Below are positions 34,338 through 45,789 of a stretch of 64,000 nt of DNA, one piece after another (position 1 is the first letter of the stretch; each line of letters starts with the position of its first letter). The notes under the pieces were generated by a model. It ran no database searches. It saw only the letters and a list, made by a program, of their open reading frames with translations, and was not told the DNA's origin. The DNA lies in assembly GCA_028671895.1 (NCBI GenBank), contig JAPMAC010000207.1:5766001-5830000 (forward strand). The letters run 5' to 3'. The translations under genes were made by a program, and so were the position numbers. The DNA is from Oenanthe sinensis (taxonomy: Eukaryota > Streptophyta > Magnoliopsida > Apiales > Apiaceae).

Positions 34338-36762
34338 ACGAGTACACAGAAAGTGACGAGTATCAAAATTTCACAATTTGATAGAGAACACTACAATTTG
34401 TTGAAGCACAAAATGCTACTATTTAATGGGATTGCTAATCCCAAGTATACATTAGTATTGGCCAAAGGTGTTGAACCCCCAATGTCAGTTATTCTTGAAT
34501 ACGAGATAGATGGAGTCGTAATTCCTCACAGATAGTTTCTAAAAAGTACAGCAGATTATATAGAAGAAGAAACAAAAGCTGTGTCGCTGGACAACAGCCT
34601 CAAACTCATATTGATTGAATCCCTAGACTACGTCATGTACAATAACGTGGTCAATTGTAAAAACGCAAAACAGATCTGGGAAACAATGGAGATTATCAAC
34701 GAGGGGACTGAGGAAGTCAAAGAGAATAGACTGGAAATCATGACCTCCCAGTACGAGCAGTTTAGATCCAACCCTAGTGAGGTATCTCTTAGATGTTTCA
34801 GAGATTGAATAAACTAGTAAATGAGCTCAACATGAATAGGAAGTACTATCAGAATCCGGAGGTAAACAGGAAGTTTTTGCTAACCTTATCCAAGTATCTG
34901 GAACACAGGATCCCAACAATCCGGGAGTCTAGGGATATGAAGGAGGTAACCCTATAAAGACTCTACGAAATATTAAAGACATATAAATTAGAATAGTTCC
35001 AGACCATAGAAATGTATGGCAGAGGTAAGGTTCTGAGTTCCTCCAAAGTGTTGATAGTGGAAGCACTAGAGAAGATGGAAGTGAAGGCTGTTGCACCTTC
35101 TAACAGTACAATAGAGTATGTGGTTCCAGAAGTTGGACATACTTCAGATAAACAAGAAGATGGTGAGTTCTACTCTTTGAAATAACTAGATCAGCTAGAA
35201 GATGAATCTCTAGCTATGGTTTCCAGGAGGTTTGGCAACATGAGATTCAGAAGAAACTCCTCCTACAGAGTTAAGTAAAATTTTGGAAGGTTCCAAAAAG
35301 GAGGGTCTTCATCAGCTGTATCAAAAAGCGGCTACAAGATCGGCTTAGTTGACAAAAGAAAGTTTCGTTGCTTCAACTGTAATGAGCTAGGCCACTTCGC
35401 AACTTAATGCAAGAAGCCTAAGGAAGGGAGGAAGAGAAAGTCTTATGAAGAGCTCAAGGAGAAGTATGATGCACTAGTGAAAAATCATCAAGGGAAGTCT
35501 TATCTAGCAGAGGGCAAAAACTGGGATGACTCAGACAAGGATGATGAGGAAGAGCTGAAAAATCTTGCTCTTATGGCTTCATCCGATGAATCACTGTCTC
35601 CCACCCGTTAAAGAGGAATAAATGTAAATCCTTCTTGCCCTAAAATGTTTGCTTTGCTAGGTAAAGAACTAGATGGTGAAAGAGATAAAGTTAAAAAACT
35701 AATTCTCAAAAACAAAGTTCTAACTGATGAGAATGATGTCTTAAAATTGTTAAAACGAAAAAATGACAAGTTAACTGAGGACTTAACTTTTCAAGTCAAT
35801 AGAGTCAATTGTTATGTTAAAGTTGAAACTTATCTCAGAAATCAAATAGAGGAAGAAAAGAAGAAGTGTCTAGCCTATAAGAATTCATCTTATATTTTAA
35901 AGAACCTAGTTGACTAACAGGAGATAAATCGAAAAGTTAGAATAGGCTTCGAGTACAATAAATCAGTTGGAAAGCTAAACAACATAACCCCATTCAGAAA
36001 AAGTGCTAAAGAAAGGGGTATCCCACATGTTGTTAAAGACACACCTAAACCTCTTTTCATAACACCTATAGCTAAACCAATCCTTGAGAGCTCTATACTG
36101 ATTGCTTATGAAATGCAGTTAGAGGATCTCGAGAAAGAGAAGAAAAGAGAGGAACAGGCTAAGGACATATAAGGAGTTAATGTCCAAAAAGAGAGAGTGC
36201 ACCTCAGACACTAGTGAAAGATGTGGGAACTTCTAAATCTCCCAATCCTGGTATAGGTGCTAAAGACTTATAGAATAATGTGAACAGACCTAATACGTTT
36301 GTTAATAGTAGGAATAGTAACAACAGATATCATTCTACTTAGAACTTTAAAATTGGTGATAAAGCTGAAGTAGAAACTGTTAAGTCACCTACTGTTTTGA
36401 ATAACATGCCTATTATTGATGCATTCCATAAACCTTGTAGTATTTTAAATTGTATATTATGTGTTTTTAATGCTATGACTGCTTATTTCAAATGTATGAT
36501 TTCTAATAAAGATAACATGACACCTAGAAAACACATCAATAATAAATTCGCAAAATCAAAGACTGCGATTCCTTCACCTGTGAAGAAGGAAACATATATT
36601 CCTAAGTCTAAACAGAAAGTTTTTAAGACTGTTTATTGGAAGGTAGGTACAGTCAAGGAGGAGGATGTTGTTATTCGAAAAGGATCTGTTGTCAAAGCTG
36701 ACAAAGGTTAATTCTTTAAGTATGCCGGGCCCAATCAGTTTTGGGTACCGAAGACGAATTAA
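34338..36762 (+). pseudogene. C1 gag, decayed, start codon lost
   Basis: The start corresponding to ATG 53141 in C2 is ACG here (34338-34340). The UBN2-type capsid core runs to about 34990, with stops near 34533, 34806, 34957 and 34996. The zinc knuckle near 35371 begins CFNCNELGHF but has a stop where C2 has the Glu before the last Cys. An acidic Asp/Glu segment, a coiled-coil-like stretch (35645-35917) and a His-Cys cluster, HKPCSILNCILC (about 36427), follow. The end is WVPKTN before a TAA at 36760. Frame changes lie near 35600 and 36390. Confidence 0.85.
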
Positions 36763-39700
36763 TCCGTTTGATATTTGTAGGGAGTTAAACAGGTAAACCA
36801 GGTTATATGGATCCTGGACAACGGATCTTTAAGGAATATGACCGGAGATAGAGCCCTGCTATCAAACGTGGTTGAAACAGCTGGCCCAATCGTCACCTTT
36901 GGAAATAACATCAATGGAATGACTAGGGGATATGGCAAGTTAAATAATGAAAATGTTATCATTGAAAATGTTTCTTTAGTGGAAGGACTTAAGCACAATC
37001 TACTCAGAGCAGTCAATTCTGTGATAAAGGATACAAAGTAAACTTTATCAAGGAGAAGTGTTTAATAGCTCATTCTAAAGATGACAAACTGGCCTTACGT
37101 GGAGTAAGGAAAGGAAACTTGTACGTAGCCGATCTCAACACAGGAACTGAAGATGAAACAAACTGTTTCTATTCGAAGGCTTCATCAGAAGAAAGCTGGC
37201 TATGGCATAAGAATCTCTCACATCTGAACTTCAAAACAATGAACTCTCTAGTCAAGAAGGATTTGGTGAGAGGACTGCCTTCGATGGAATTTACACAAGA
37301 AGGATTGTGTGAGGCATGTCAGAAAGGGAAGTCAAAGAAAGCAAGTCACAGAGGCACATACACTACAAACATCACTGAACCACTTCAACTCCTACACATG
37401 GATTTATTTGGTCCAGTTAATATTATGTCTATGTCAAGGAGGAAATATGCCTTAGTGATTGTAGATCACTTCATAAAGTACACGTGGGTTTTATTCCTGA
37501 ACTTGAAGGATGAAACTCCATAATTGGTGTTGATCATGTAAAGATGATTGAGTTAGATTCAAAGTTATTTGTCAGGGTCATCAGATCAAATAATGGAACA
37601 GAATTCAAGAATGAAATTATGAATGACTTTTGCTCAGACAAGGGGATAACAAGACAATATTCAGTACCAAGAACTCCGCAACAGAATGGAGTTGTAGAAA
37701 GGAAAAATAGAACCCTGATTGAAGCTCTAAGAACTACGTTAAGTGAATCAAGGTTATCTATCTACTTCTGGGCTGAAGTAGTAAACATAATATGTTATAT
37801 CCATAATCGAACTCTGATCAACAAAAATCATATGAAGACCCCCTACGAGTTAATGGCTGGCAAGAAACCAACACTCAAGTACTTTCATGTATTTGGAGCC
37901 AAATGTTACGTGCTGAAGGATGGAGATGAACATCGTGGCAAGTTCGAGGCCAAAGCACATGAAGCTATTTTTGTTGGTTATTCAAGAAAAGCATATAGTG
38001 TGTACATAATTGATCAGCATCAAGTAAAAGTAAGTGTCAATGTTACTTTTGATGACACTAAACTCCCAAGTATCCAAACTAAAGATTCTTCTGAGTCATT
38101 AAAATTTAATAATTATCCAGACTCACATTCTGATGACAAAGAAGAACCTGAGGTTGTAACAGGAAATGATGATGTCAATAATGGTAATGATCCAGGTAAT
38201 AGTGGTGGAAATAATGGAAACACTGGAGATTCCACTATTACCAGTGGTTGATCAACAAGTTATCCTGGCAGCAACTCAGGGGGAGATGATGGATCTACTG
38301 GCAGAACATAACATCACAATGTATATCGAGGCGAATCATCAAGATCAAACCTACCAAGGGAAATGATATGGAGCAGAGATTATCCTTTTGAATTGATCAT
38401 AGATGACCTAGATATTGGAGTTAGAACCAGAAGTTCAACTTTAAATGAATGTTTATTTTCAGTTTTTCTATCTCAACAAGAACCAAAGAAGATTGAAGAT
38501 GCATTAACTGATCCAGATTGGGTTCTTGCCATGCAAGAAGAGCTCAATCAGTTCAAGAGACAAGAAGTCTGGACACTGGTACCCAGGTCTAAAGATAGAT
38601 CTGTTATTGGCACGAAATGGGTATACAGGAACAAGTTAGACGGTGATGGTACTGTTATAAAGAACAAAGCCAGACTGGTGGCAAAGGGTTACACCCAGGA
38701 AGAGGGAATTGATTATGACAAGACCTACGCACCAGTTACAAGACTTGAAGCCATCAGGATATTTCTGGCATTCGCAGCACATTCCAATTTCAAAGTTTAT
38801 CAAATGGATATGAAGAGTGCATTTCTGAATGGAGAGTTAGAAGATGAAGTATATGTGGAACAATCCCCTGGTTTTGAAAATCCAGAGTTTGTTGATTTTG
38901 TGTATTTTATATTCAAAGCTCTCTATGGACTCAAGCAGGCACCAATGACATGGTATGACACTATCTCTGAATTTTTGCTTGAAAATGGTTTCATTAGAGG
39001 TGTCATAGATAAAACTCTCTTTTATAAATTGGATGAAAAAGATATGATATTTTTCCAAGTTCATGTTTACGATATTATATTTGGTTCTACTAACGAAAAC
39101 TTGTGCAAGAGATTTGCTAAGTTAATGCAGAGTAGGTATGAAATGAGCATGATGGGTAATCTGTCATTCTTCAGTGGATTGAAAGTAAAGCAAAAGGAAG
39201 ATGAGATTTTTATTTGCCAATCAAAATACGTAAGGGATCTTCTGAGAAAATACAGACTATAAGATTCTTCACCGGCAAAAACCCCAATGCCAACAACCAC
39301 CAAGCTTGACAAAGATGAAACTGGTAAGAAAGTTAACATCACAAGCTACAGAGGTATGATAGACTCATTATTATATTTAACTGCTAGTAGACCTGATGTA
39401 ATGTTTGCAACATGCTTATGTGCAAGGTTTCAATCTGACCCTAGGGAATGTCATCTTATAGCTGTTAAAAGAATTTTTAGATATCTGAAAGGTACTCCAA
39501 ATCTTGGAATTTAGTACCCTAAAGATACCGGTTTTGACCTAATAGGCTATACAGATTCAGATTATGCAGGATGCGGAATGGACGAGAAATGTACTTTTGG
39601 AAGCTGTTAGTTTCTAGGAAGTCGGTTGATCTCCTGGTACAGCAAGAAACAACACTCAGTATCTACTTCGACAACCAAAGCAGAATACATTGCGGCAGGT

Positions 39701-40006
39701 AGCTATTGTGCACAGAACTTGTGGATAAGGAATCAACTAAATGACTATGGACTTGCATTGAACAAAATTCTAATTTTATACGACAACACAAGTGCTATAA
39801 CTATTTCCAACAATCATGTACAACATTCTCGAACCAATCATATTGACATAAGGTATCATTTTATCCGAGAACATGTCATGAACGGAACTGAGGTGTTACA
39901 TTTTATACCCACAGAAGATCAAATAGCCGACATCTTCACGAAACTACTCGATAAATCCACTTTCTCTAAGTTGGTTAGTGAACTAGGGATGTTAAACAAT
40001 GGCTAA
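36763..40006 (+). pseudogene. C1 pol, decayed, with catalytic substitutions
   Basis: The protease site is DNG instead of DSG (36817-36825). The integrase His-Cys region (HKNLSH, CEACQKGK) is near 37206-37330; its core reads SNNGTEFKN, the second Asp replaced by Asn at 37589-37591, with PQQNGVVERK intact. One long frame, 38363-39262, covers most of RT (TKWVYRNK, ALYGLKQAP), but the active-site YVDD is HVYD (39062-39073). RNase H follows from about 39360 to the TAA at 40004, with stops near 39262, 39514 and 39610; YTDSDYAG, KAEYIA and YDNTS remain. Compared with C2 the RT N-terminal segment is complete. Confidence 0.9.
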
Positions 40007-41206
40007 TTTTTGGTTGCTAGGAATTGATTTGAGTTCATAAATATAAAATGTTAATATTTAAAGGATTTATGAGACTTAAATCAATATAATCCTAGGGCTT
40101 ATGAATATTTGGACAAATTATCTTGAGAATAATTTAATATTCTTAATAGATAATTATTTCAATTATAACATAAGTACTTATAATTATTTTGAGCATTTTA
40201 TAAGCAATATGTAAATTAATGTATATTTTTCTAATTATTATTGTACATTAATAAATGATTATGTTATTAATTATTTAATTAATTTACTCATTAAATTAAT
40301 TCAAGCATGAGTTAATTTAATTCCTAAAATAATTGGAACAGTTAATAATATAAATAATTATTATATGTCCTCAATAATCTAGTTATATGTAAATTATTGT
40401 TATTTATCTTAAATTTTCTAATTAATAATTGCTTCTAAATATTTTATTATTATTAATTTATCAAAAATTTGAATAAAATTTTTATTATTTTATTTCCAAT
40501 TTAAGAACAATTAATAATATAAGTAATTATTTTATCTTATTCTATAATATATTATTATTCTATAATATACCAGCAGGAATTTTATTTAAAAGTTTCGGAA
40601 TGACTTTTCTATAATGAAAATCGGCATGACTTTTTATTTTAAATAAAAAGTCATACCGAGTGTAAACATAAAAAGTCATACCGAGACCTTCTATTGTTTT
40701 GTTTTTAATTCTATTTTTCAGTATGACCTTTTTTTTCCTAAGAAAAAAGTCATACCGAGTATTATAGGTTTTAAATAATATGTAAATGTGTGTTTTATTT
40801 TACTAATTAAATCAGTATGACTTTTTATCCTAAGAAATAAATTCATACCAGTTTAAATTCAGTCATATACACGATACACACGAACAGTTCTGCATAACCT
40901 TTTAAAACCCAATCGATTTTCATCAATTCAACTGCATCAGTTGCTATTTCTTGATTAATTACAAGCATTATTGTTTGCTGGTGTATTTAAATCGAACCAA
41001 GCTAGTGAAAGTCTGCCCGATTTTTGTTAAAAAGACCGGGTTGTGTAGTGATCCTGTGATTAAAATCGATTTTAGTGCAATTAGGGTTTTAATTTTAGTG
41101 TGATTTACGAATTAGTGGTAATTAATTTTGAATTATTGTGTTTAAATTCGAATTAATTAATTTTATTGCATTTTGTAATTTAATAATTGTAATAAAAATA
41201 ATTAAA
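40007..41206 (+). promoter_or_regulatory. C1 spacer with C motif hairpins
   Basis: AT-rich and non-coding. Between 40595 and 40875 inverted pairs of the C motif form hairpins, the best at 40621-40659: TCGGCATGACTTTTTATTTT is followed almost without loop by its near-exact reverse complement. A second pair is at about 40724-40760. The region then leads into the extra gene at 41207. Confidence 0.7.
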
Positions 41207-42450
41207 ATGGATGGAAATTGTGAAATAGTCAAAACAAATTTTGTAGGATTTTTTAATCCAGTGAATTGCTCAGTTGTGAGGTTTAAATCATGAATCATAT
41301 TTTTAAATGAGCATTCACTAGTCAGGACTGCAATTACACTGGACGCCCCGTTACAAGTTGATGCTTTAAGGGCCCTATACACTACAGTCAGGAACAGAAC
41401 AGTTGCAGCAAGAGTGTAATTTTCCTTCACCATTGGAGAACATGAGTATATGGTGATTGAAGATGATGTAAAATAAATCTTTGGGTTCCCAATTGACAAT
41501 TTCGTTAACCCACCAACTGTTCCAGAAATACTTTAATTTTTCTATGCAATTCAGTATCAAGATGACATTAATTTGGTGAAGATGTCAAAAGCTAAGTTGG
41601 TTAGCGAGTGGGATTATTTCTTTGATACACTAGCTAAAGTATTTTCCCCCACGACAAAGAGCAACTTCAATAATATCTCTTCTCTTCTTCAAAATATTGG
41701 ATACTCTGTGCCCCATAACAGACGGATTAATTTTGGGAAGCTGATATTGAAAGAAATTATAAAGAAAATGGGAATGCTAGAGAGTAGGGAACAGAATGTA
41801 ACATGCTACTATCTAAGATTCATGATGATATTCATGAATGATTTATTTTCAGAGGAGGATAAAGCACTGTTCCAAAACAGTCTTGTAGAAGAGTATCCAA
41901 CTTCACTGAAATACTTATTCACAAGGTTCAGCAACAAAGTCAAGTTTCCAGATGTGCCAGTGGTAAGAACATAATTTATGGGTGAGATCATGGATCAAAT
42001 TGCCAATCCTGCACAGGCTCAACCACATCAGCTAGTGCCAGAGAAAATTCAAGATCAAGTGCCAATGGAAGTTGAAAACTCTGCACATCTTTTACTGGAA
42101 GTTGCTCAACTTGTAGAACACGAGGCAGAGGTACAACAGGTAGTAACACACACCTTAGTTTCGAATTTCCTACTTATAAATATATTTAATATACCTTTAA
42201 ATATACCTATGACGGACTATGATTGTGGTCTTACACTTCAGGACTTCGGCTATGAACCTGACAACACACAAGTTTAATCCCATGCTGAGATAGAACCTCA
42301 AACAGTTTCTCCTTCACCCACTTCATTGAGTCAAATCAGAAAGAGGAAGAAACCTGTTAGGAAAGTTAGAGGTAGAGGAATTACTATGAGTGAACCTGTA
42401 GCTCTGTCTCCACCGTAAAAAAGATCGAGGAATGAACCTGAGACAACTAA
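41207..42450 (+). pseudogene. C1 extra gene downstream of pol, truncated
   Basis: Starts at ATG 41207 (MDGNCEIVKTNFVGFFNPVN) and is colinear with the C2 gene at 59779 through FTIGE, DDVK, SEWDYFFDTLAKVF, HNRRINFGKLILKE and YDCGLTLQDFGYEPDNTQ. Stops lie near 41291, 41417, 41474, 41534, 41972 and 42275. It is cut near 42450, where sequence passes directly into the C LTR, so the coiled-coil C-terminal two thirds are deleted. The function is unknown, and the same caution about the env label applies as for E1. Confidence 0.8.
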
Positions 42451-42984
42451 GAGGAAAGACAGTAAAACTAAAGAAGGACATAAGACCATAGCTTAAACTT
42501 AAAATGTGAAGAATATTTATTATAGTATGACACAAATGAACCAAACAATACATTTGTGTGTCAACTAAAATCATAAATATTCATCATCTAGCTCAAGTGG
42601 TTTTATGACAGAAGACACAACGAAGAAGGGAAGATTTCAGAACTGACAACACGGTTATGCAAGTCAAGATAGTATTTTAACTCTACTATCAAAAGTTATT
42701 TAATTATTTAATTTATCTAATTAAATTAATTCAAGATTTAATTTAATTTAATTTATAAATTATTTAATTAAATTAAATAGAATTAATTTATTACAAAAGA
42801 TATGACTTAATATGACTTTTAATATAATTTAAATGGCTTAATAAAAAGTCATAACGAATTATAAGAAAAAGTCATACTGAATTTCTGAAGAAAAAGTCTT
42901 ACCGAAGATTAAAAGGTCATACCAAATTCAATTGATAAAAGGTCATACCGAGTTATTTTTTTATTATATTTAAAAATAACACCG
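42450..42984 (+). repeat. C1 3' LTR, left segment
   Basis: Matches C2 LTR positions from about 51885: TGACACAAATGAACCA, CATTTGTGTGTCAACTAAAA and GGGAAGATTTCA, then motif copies at 42830-42960. The first 300 or so LTR bases are absent. The junction with the extra gene near 42450 is approximate. Confidence 0.75.
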
Positions 42985-43871
42985 ACCATACACAAATGTA
43001 AAGTGCACACAAATGATAACATTGCAGACCCACTGACCAAAGGCTTGTCGCAGACGAAGCATGACGGTCACACTAGTTCCATGGGTATTAGATACATGGG
43101 TGATTGGCTCTAGTGCAAGTGGGAGATTGTTAGTGTAGGTGCCCTAGAGGCAATACAATAGACCTTTATGTCAATTGATTATTCAATAAACATATTTATT
43201 ATGACTTTAATTACTGCGATATATTTGTTAGCATAATAAATATCCTTATAATCATAATACACATTGTATAGTTTAGTACATGACTTGAACTTGAGATTAT
43301 ACAATAGATCATATTCTTAAATGTCCCTAGTCGAGTATTATTATTATAGGACAATAATAATACATAAACAGACTAGTATGTTGTTTGACTGATAACCACA
43401 TCTCATTGGTTATAAGTATGGGGATACTAAAGTCAACACATAGGTACATGCAGGAGTACATGGTACTGGACAGACCCACAGTGAGATTCTTCATGTTTAA
43501 TAAAGTCATAAGAAAGACTCACAGTGATAATGGTGTAATGATCCTCTGACTTGAGATCATTATATTTCTGTACGAGGATTAATATACTTTGACTACATTA
43601 AAAGTTACCTTTGACCGGGTAATGATAAAACTAGACATTGGGTATATCATGAGTCGTATGAGAAATATGAATGATAGATAAAGGATTTAACCCTCCTATA
43701 ATTAGGAGAGATATTATTGGCCTCTTGATTGAGTGAGACTATAAAATGCATGGCCGTGCTCAAATAATGATTTGTTTTCATAGTCTACTCATGGATCAAG
43801 TAAACCCGGATTAAATGTTGTAGAGGATGACTAAATACATGCCTCGAATTTAATCTATAATATATATGGTT
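42985..43871 (+). mobile_element. D-family copia fragment: pol end, polypurine tract, partial LTR
   Basis: The frame ending at TAG 43111-43113 encodes NDNIADPLTKGLSQTKHDGH and then SMGIRYMGDWL, the standard C-terminal end of Ty1/copia RNase H. A polypurine GTGGGAGA and an LTR starting TGTTAGTGTAGGTG at 43128 follow. The LTR stops at about 43871 after GGTTAAA, half-way through its length. The fragment interrupts the C1 3' LTR inside its motif array and has no visible flanking duplication. Confidence 0.85.
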
Positions 43872-44379
43872 AAAAGTCATACCCAACCTTTTTAAAAGTC
43901 ATACCGAATTTTAAAAGTCATACCCAGCCTTTTTAAAAGTCATACGAGTGTTAAAAAAATGTCATACAGACATAAATAAAGTCTATAAAATGTCTTGTAC
44001 TAGAAAGTCATACAAGCTTTTCCACCTCTATAAATAAGAGGATTTTAGTTCATATTTCATAGAAGATTGAAAAAGATTCAAATTTCAGAAATTTAAATGC
44101 ATTGTAATATTCACAGATTTCTGTGCAAGTTTAGAATATAATTGTTAAACCTGAACACGTCATGTCAAATTTGTTCTAGATCACTTTATCAATTATATAC
44201 ACTTTTCATCAGATTAAGTTTGTAATACCTTTCAAGTTAAAATTATATCTTCTACTTGAACCGTATTTCATTAAAATTAATATTTCATGTTTAATTAAAA
44301 TAATATAATTAAGTCCAAAATTCCATGACAATTTTAGATATTGTATTCAACCCCCCCTCTGCAATATGAGGGACTAATA
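43872..44379 (+). repeat. C1 3' LTR, right segment
   Basis: Starts among motif copies (AAAAGTCATACCCAACC), includes a TATA box at 44029-44036, and ends CAACCCCCCCTCTGC then GGACTAATA, corresponding to GGGACCAACA of C2. Confidence 0.82.
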
Positions 44380-45111
44380 ATGGTCTTGGCTGACAGGCTG
44401 AATTCAATAGACTCGTCATATTAAGATGACGAACCTAGTAACAATTTTACCTTTTTCAAGTCTATACCCTTTTCAGATAACACATATGAGCTAATAGTTG
44501 TCTCAGTTTATATATTTGAATCACCTTTCTGGAGACAGAGCAGTTGGTTCACTCACATAACAAACCTTATCAAATGCACTCAAGGCATTGACTTCCTCAT
44601 TCTTAACAATTAGGTATTCTATATAATGGTAAGAGAGATGAATGTGATAGTGTTTGTGTGTTTGGTTCTAAGATCTTGAATAGAGATTTATGCCAATGAT
44701 TAGGATATAACTATTAGAAACTATTGGTTAAACATGCTCATAGATATTTCCTAACACTTCATCTTGAGATTAACTTCTCAAAAGTGACGTGAAATAATTA
44801 GCACAGTTTTATATATGTATAGAGAAATAAAAAAATAAAAATAAAGATGCCAACCTATATTTAAAAATAAAAATAAACTTACACACATATATAGAGAAAT
44901 AATGATACCAAAAGTTGAAAATAAAAATAATATAAAATATATTTACAGTAAAGATGCCAATCGAATAAACTATACAAGAAATAAGAAAAATCTTTTTTAG
45001 GTTTCTTTTTCATTTTGTTTGTTTATTTTTTTGATATCTTGAAGGAATATATACAGTATATTTATAATGATTGCTTAAAATAAATATGCAATTTAAAACA
45101 TCATGCAATAA
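44380..45111 (-). pseudogene. CR extra-gene remnant and spacer
   Basis: On the minus strand 44380-44590 aligns with C2 at about 60930-61080: GTGAGTGAACC, AGCTCTGT/TGCTCTGT, GAGACAACT and a TTTGAAAAGG/CTTGAAAAAGG block. This places the C1/D insertion inside the CR copy of the extra gene. The rest (about 44600-45111) is AT-rich, has no C motif array and no counterpart I recognise; it may be deleted and rearranged spacer. Confidence 0.55.
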
Positions 45112-45789
45112 TCAATTCATGTTTAACATCCCTAGCTCATTAACCAACTTAAAGAAAATGGATTCATCATGTGGTTTCGTGAAAATGTCAGTAATTTGAT
45201 CTTCTGTGGGTACTAAATGTAACACCACAGTTCCGTTCATGACATGGTCTCGGATAAAATGATACCTTATGTCTATGTGCTTAGTTCTCGAATGCTGTAC
45301 AAGATTATTTTCTCAGAAGATCTCTTACGTATTTTGATTGGCAAATAAAAATCCCATCTTCTTTTTGCTTCACTTGCAGTCCAAGGAAGAATAATAGCTC
45401 ACCCATTATGCTCATCTCATACCTACTATGCATTACTTTAGCAAATCTTTTGCACAAGTTTTCATTAGTAGAACCAAATATAATATCATCAACATAATCT
45501 TGGACAAATATCATATCTTTATTATACAATTTATAAAAGAGAGTTTTATTTATGATACCTCTAATAAAACCGTTTTCAAGTAAAAACTCAGAGAGAGTGT
45601 CATACCATGTCCTCGGTGCTTGCTTGAGTCCATAGAGGGCTTTGAATATGAAATACATAAAATCAGCAAACTCTGGATTTTCAAAGCCAGGGGGATGCTC
45701 CATATATACTTTCTCTTCTAACTCTCCATTCAGAAAGACACTCTTCACATCCATTTGATAAACTTTGAAACTAGAGTGTGCTGCAAATG
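45112..45789 (-). pseudogene. CR pol remnant: central RT and end of RNase H
   Basis: A minus-strand frame from about 45754 to 45305 encodes RT from FKVYQMDVKSVFLNGELEE through ALYGLKQAPRTWYD to an intact YVDDIIFG (about 45480-45505) and YVRDLLRK. At 45303 sequence jumps to RNase H end sequence (HIDIRYHFIR, then EDQITDIFTKP), finishing at TGA 45112-45114. Protease, integrase and the N-terminal RT are missing at one deletion (junction about 45790), and roughly 550 bases at the other. Confidence 0.88.

Larger units (their letters stand above)
34276..44379 (+). mobile_element. C1: forward C-family element nested in CR, 5' LTR missing, chimeric with D
   Basis: The leader resumes near 34290 (AAACACTTAAATTTTAATC, like C2 at 53115). 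Then come gag 34338-36762, pol 36763-40006, a motif-rich spacer, the extra gene from 41207 to about 42450, and a 3' LTR that lacks its first 300 or so bases and the polypurine tract (about 42450-44379), interrupted by a D fragment at about 42985-43871. The right end is GGACTAATA, the C LTR end with two substitutions. No matching flanking duplication is visible, as expected if the left end was lost or arose by recombination. CR extra-gene sequence resumes at 44380. Confidence 0.75.

Noticed and set aside
42985..43871. Independent short non-autonomous element (TRIM-like)
   Set aside because: It contains the end of a copia RNase H and only part of one LTR, with no second LTR and no target duplication; a fragment of the D family.
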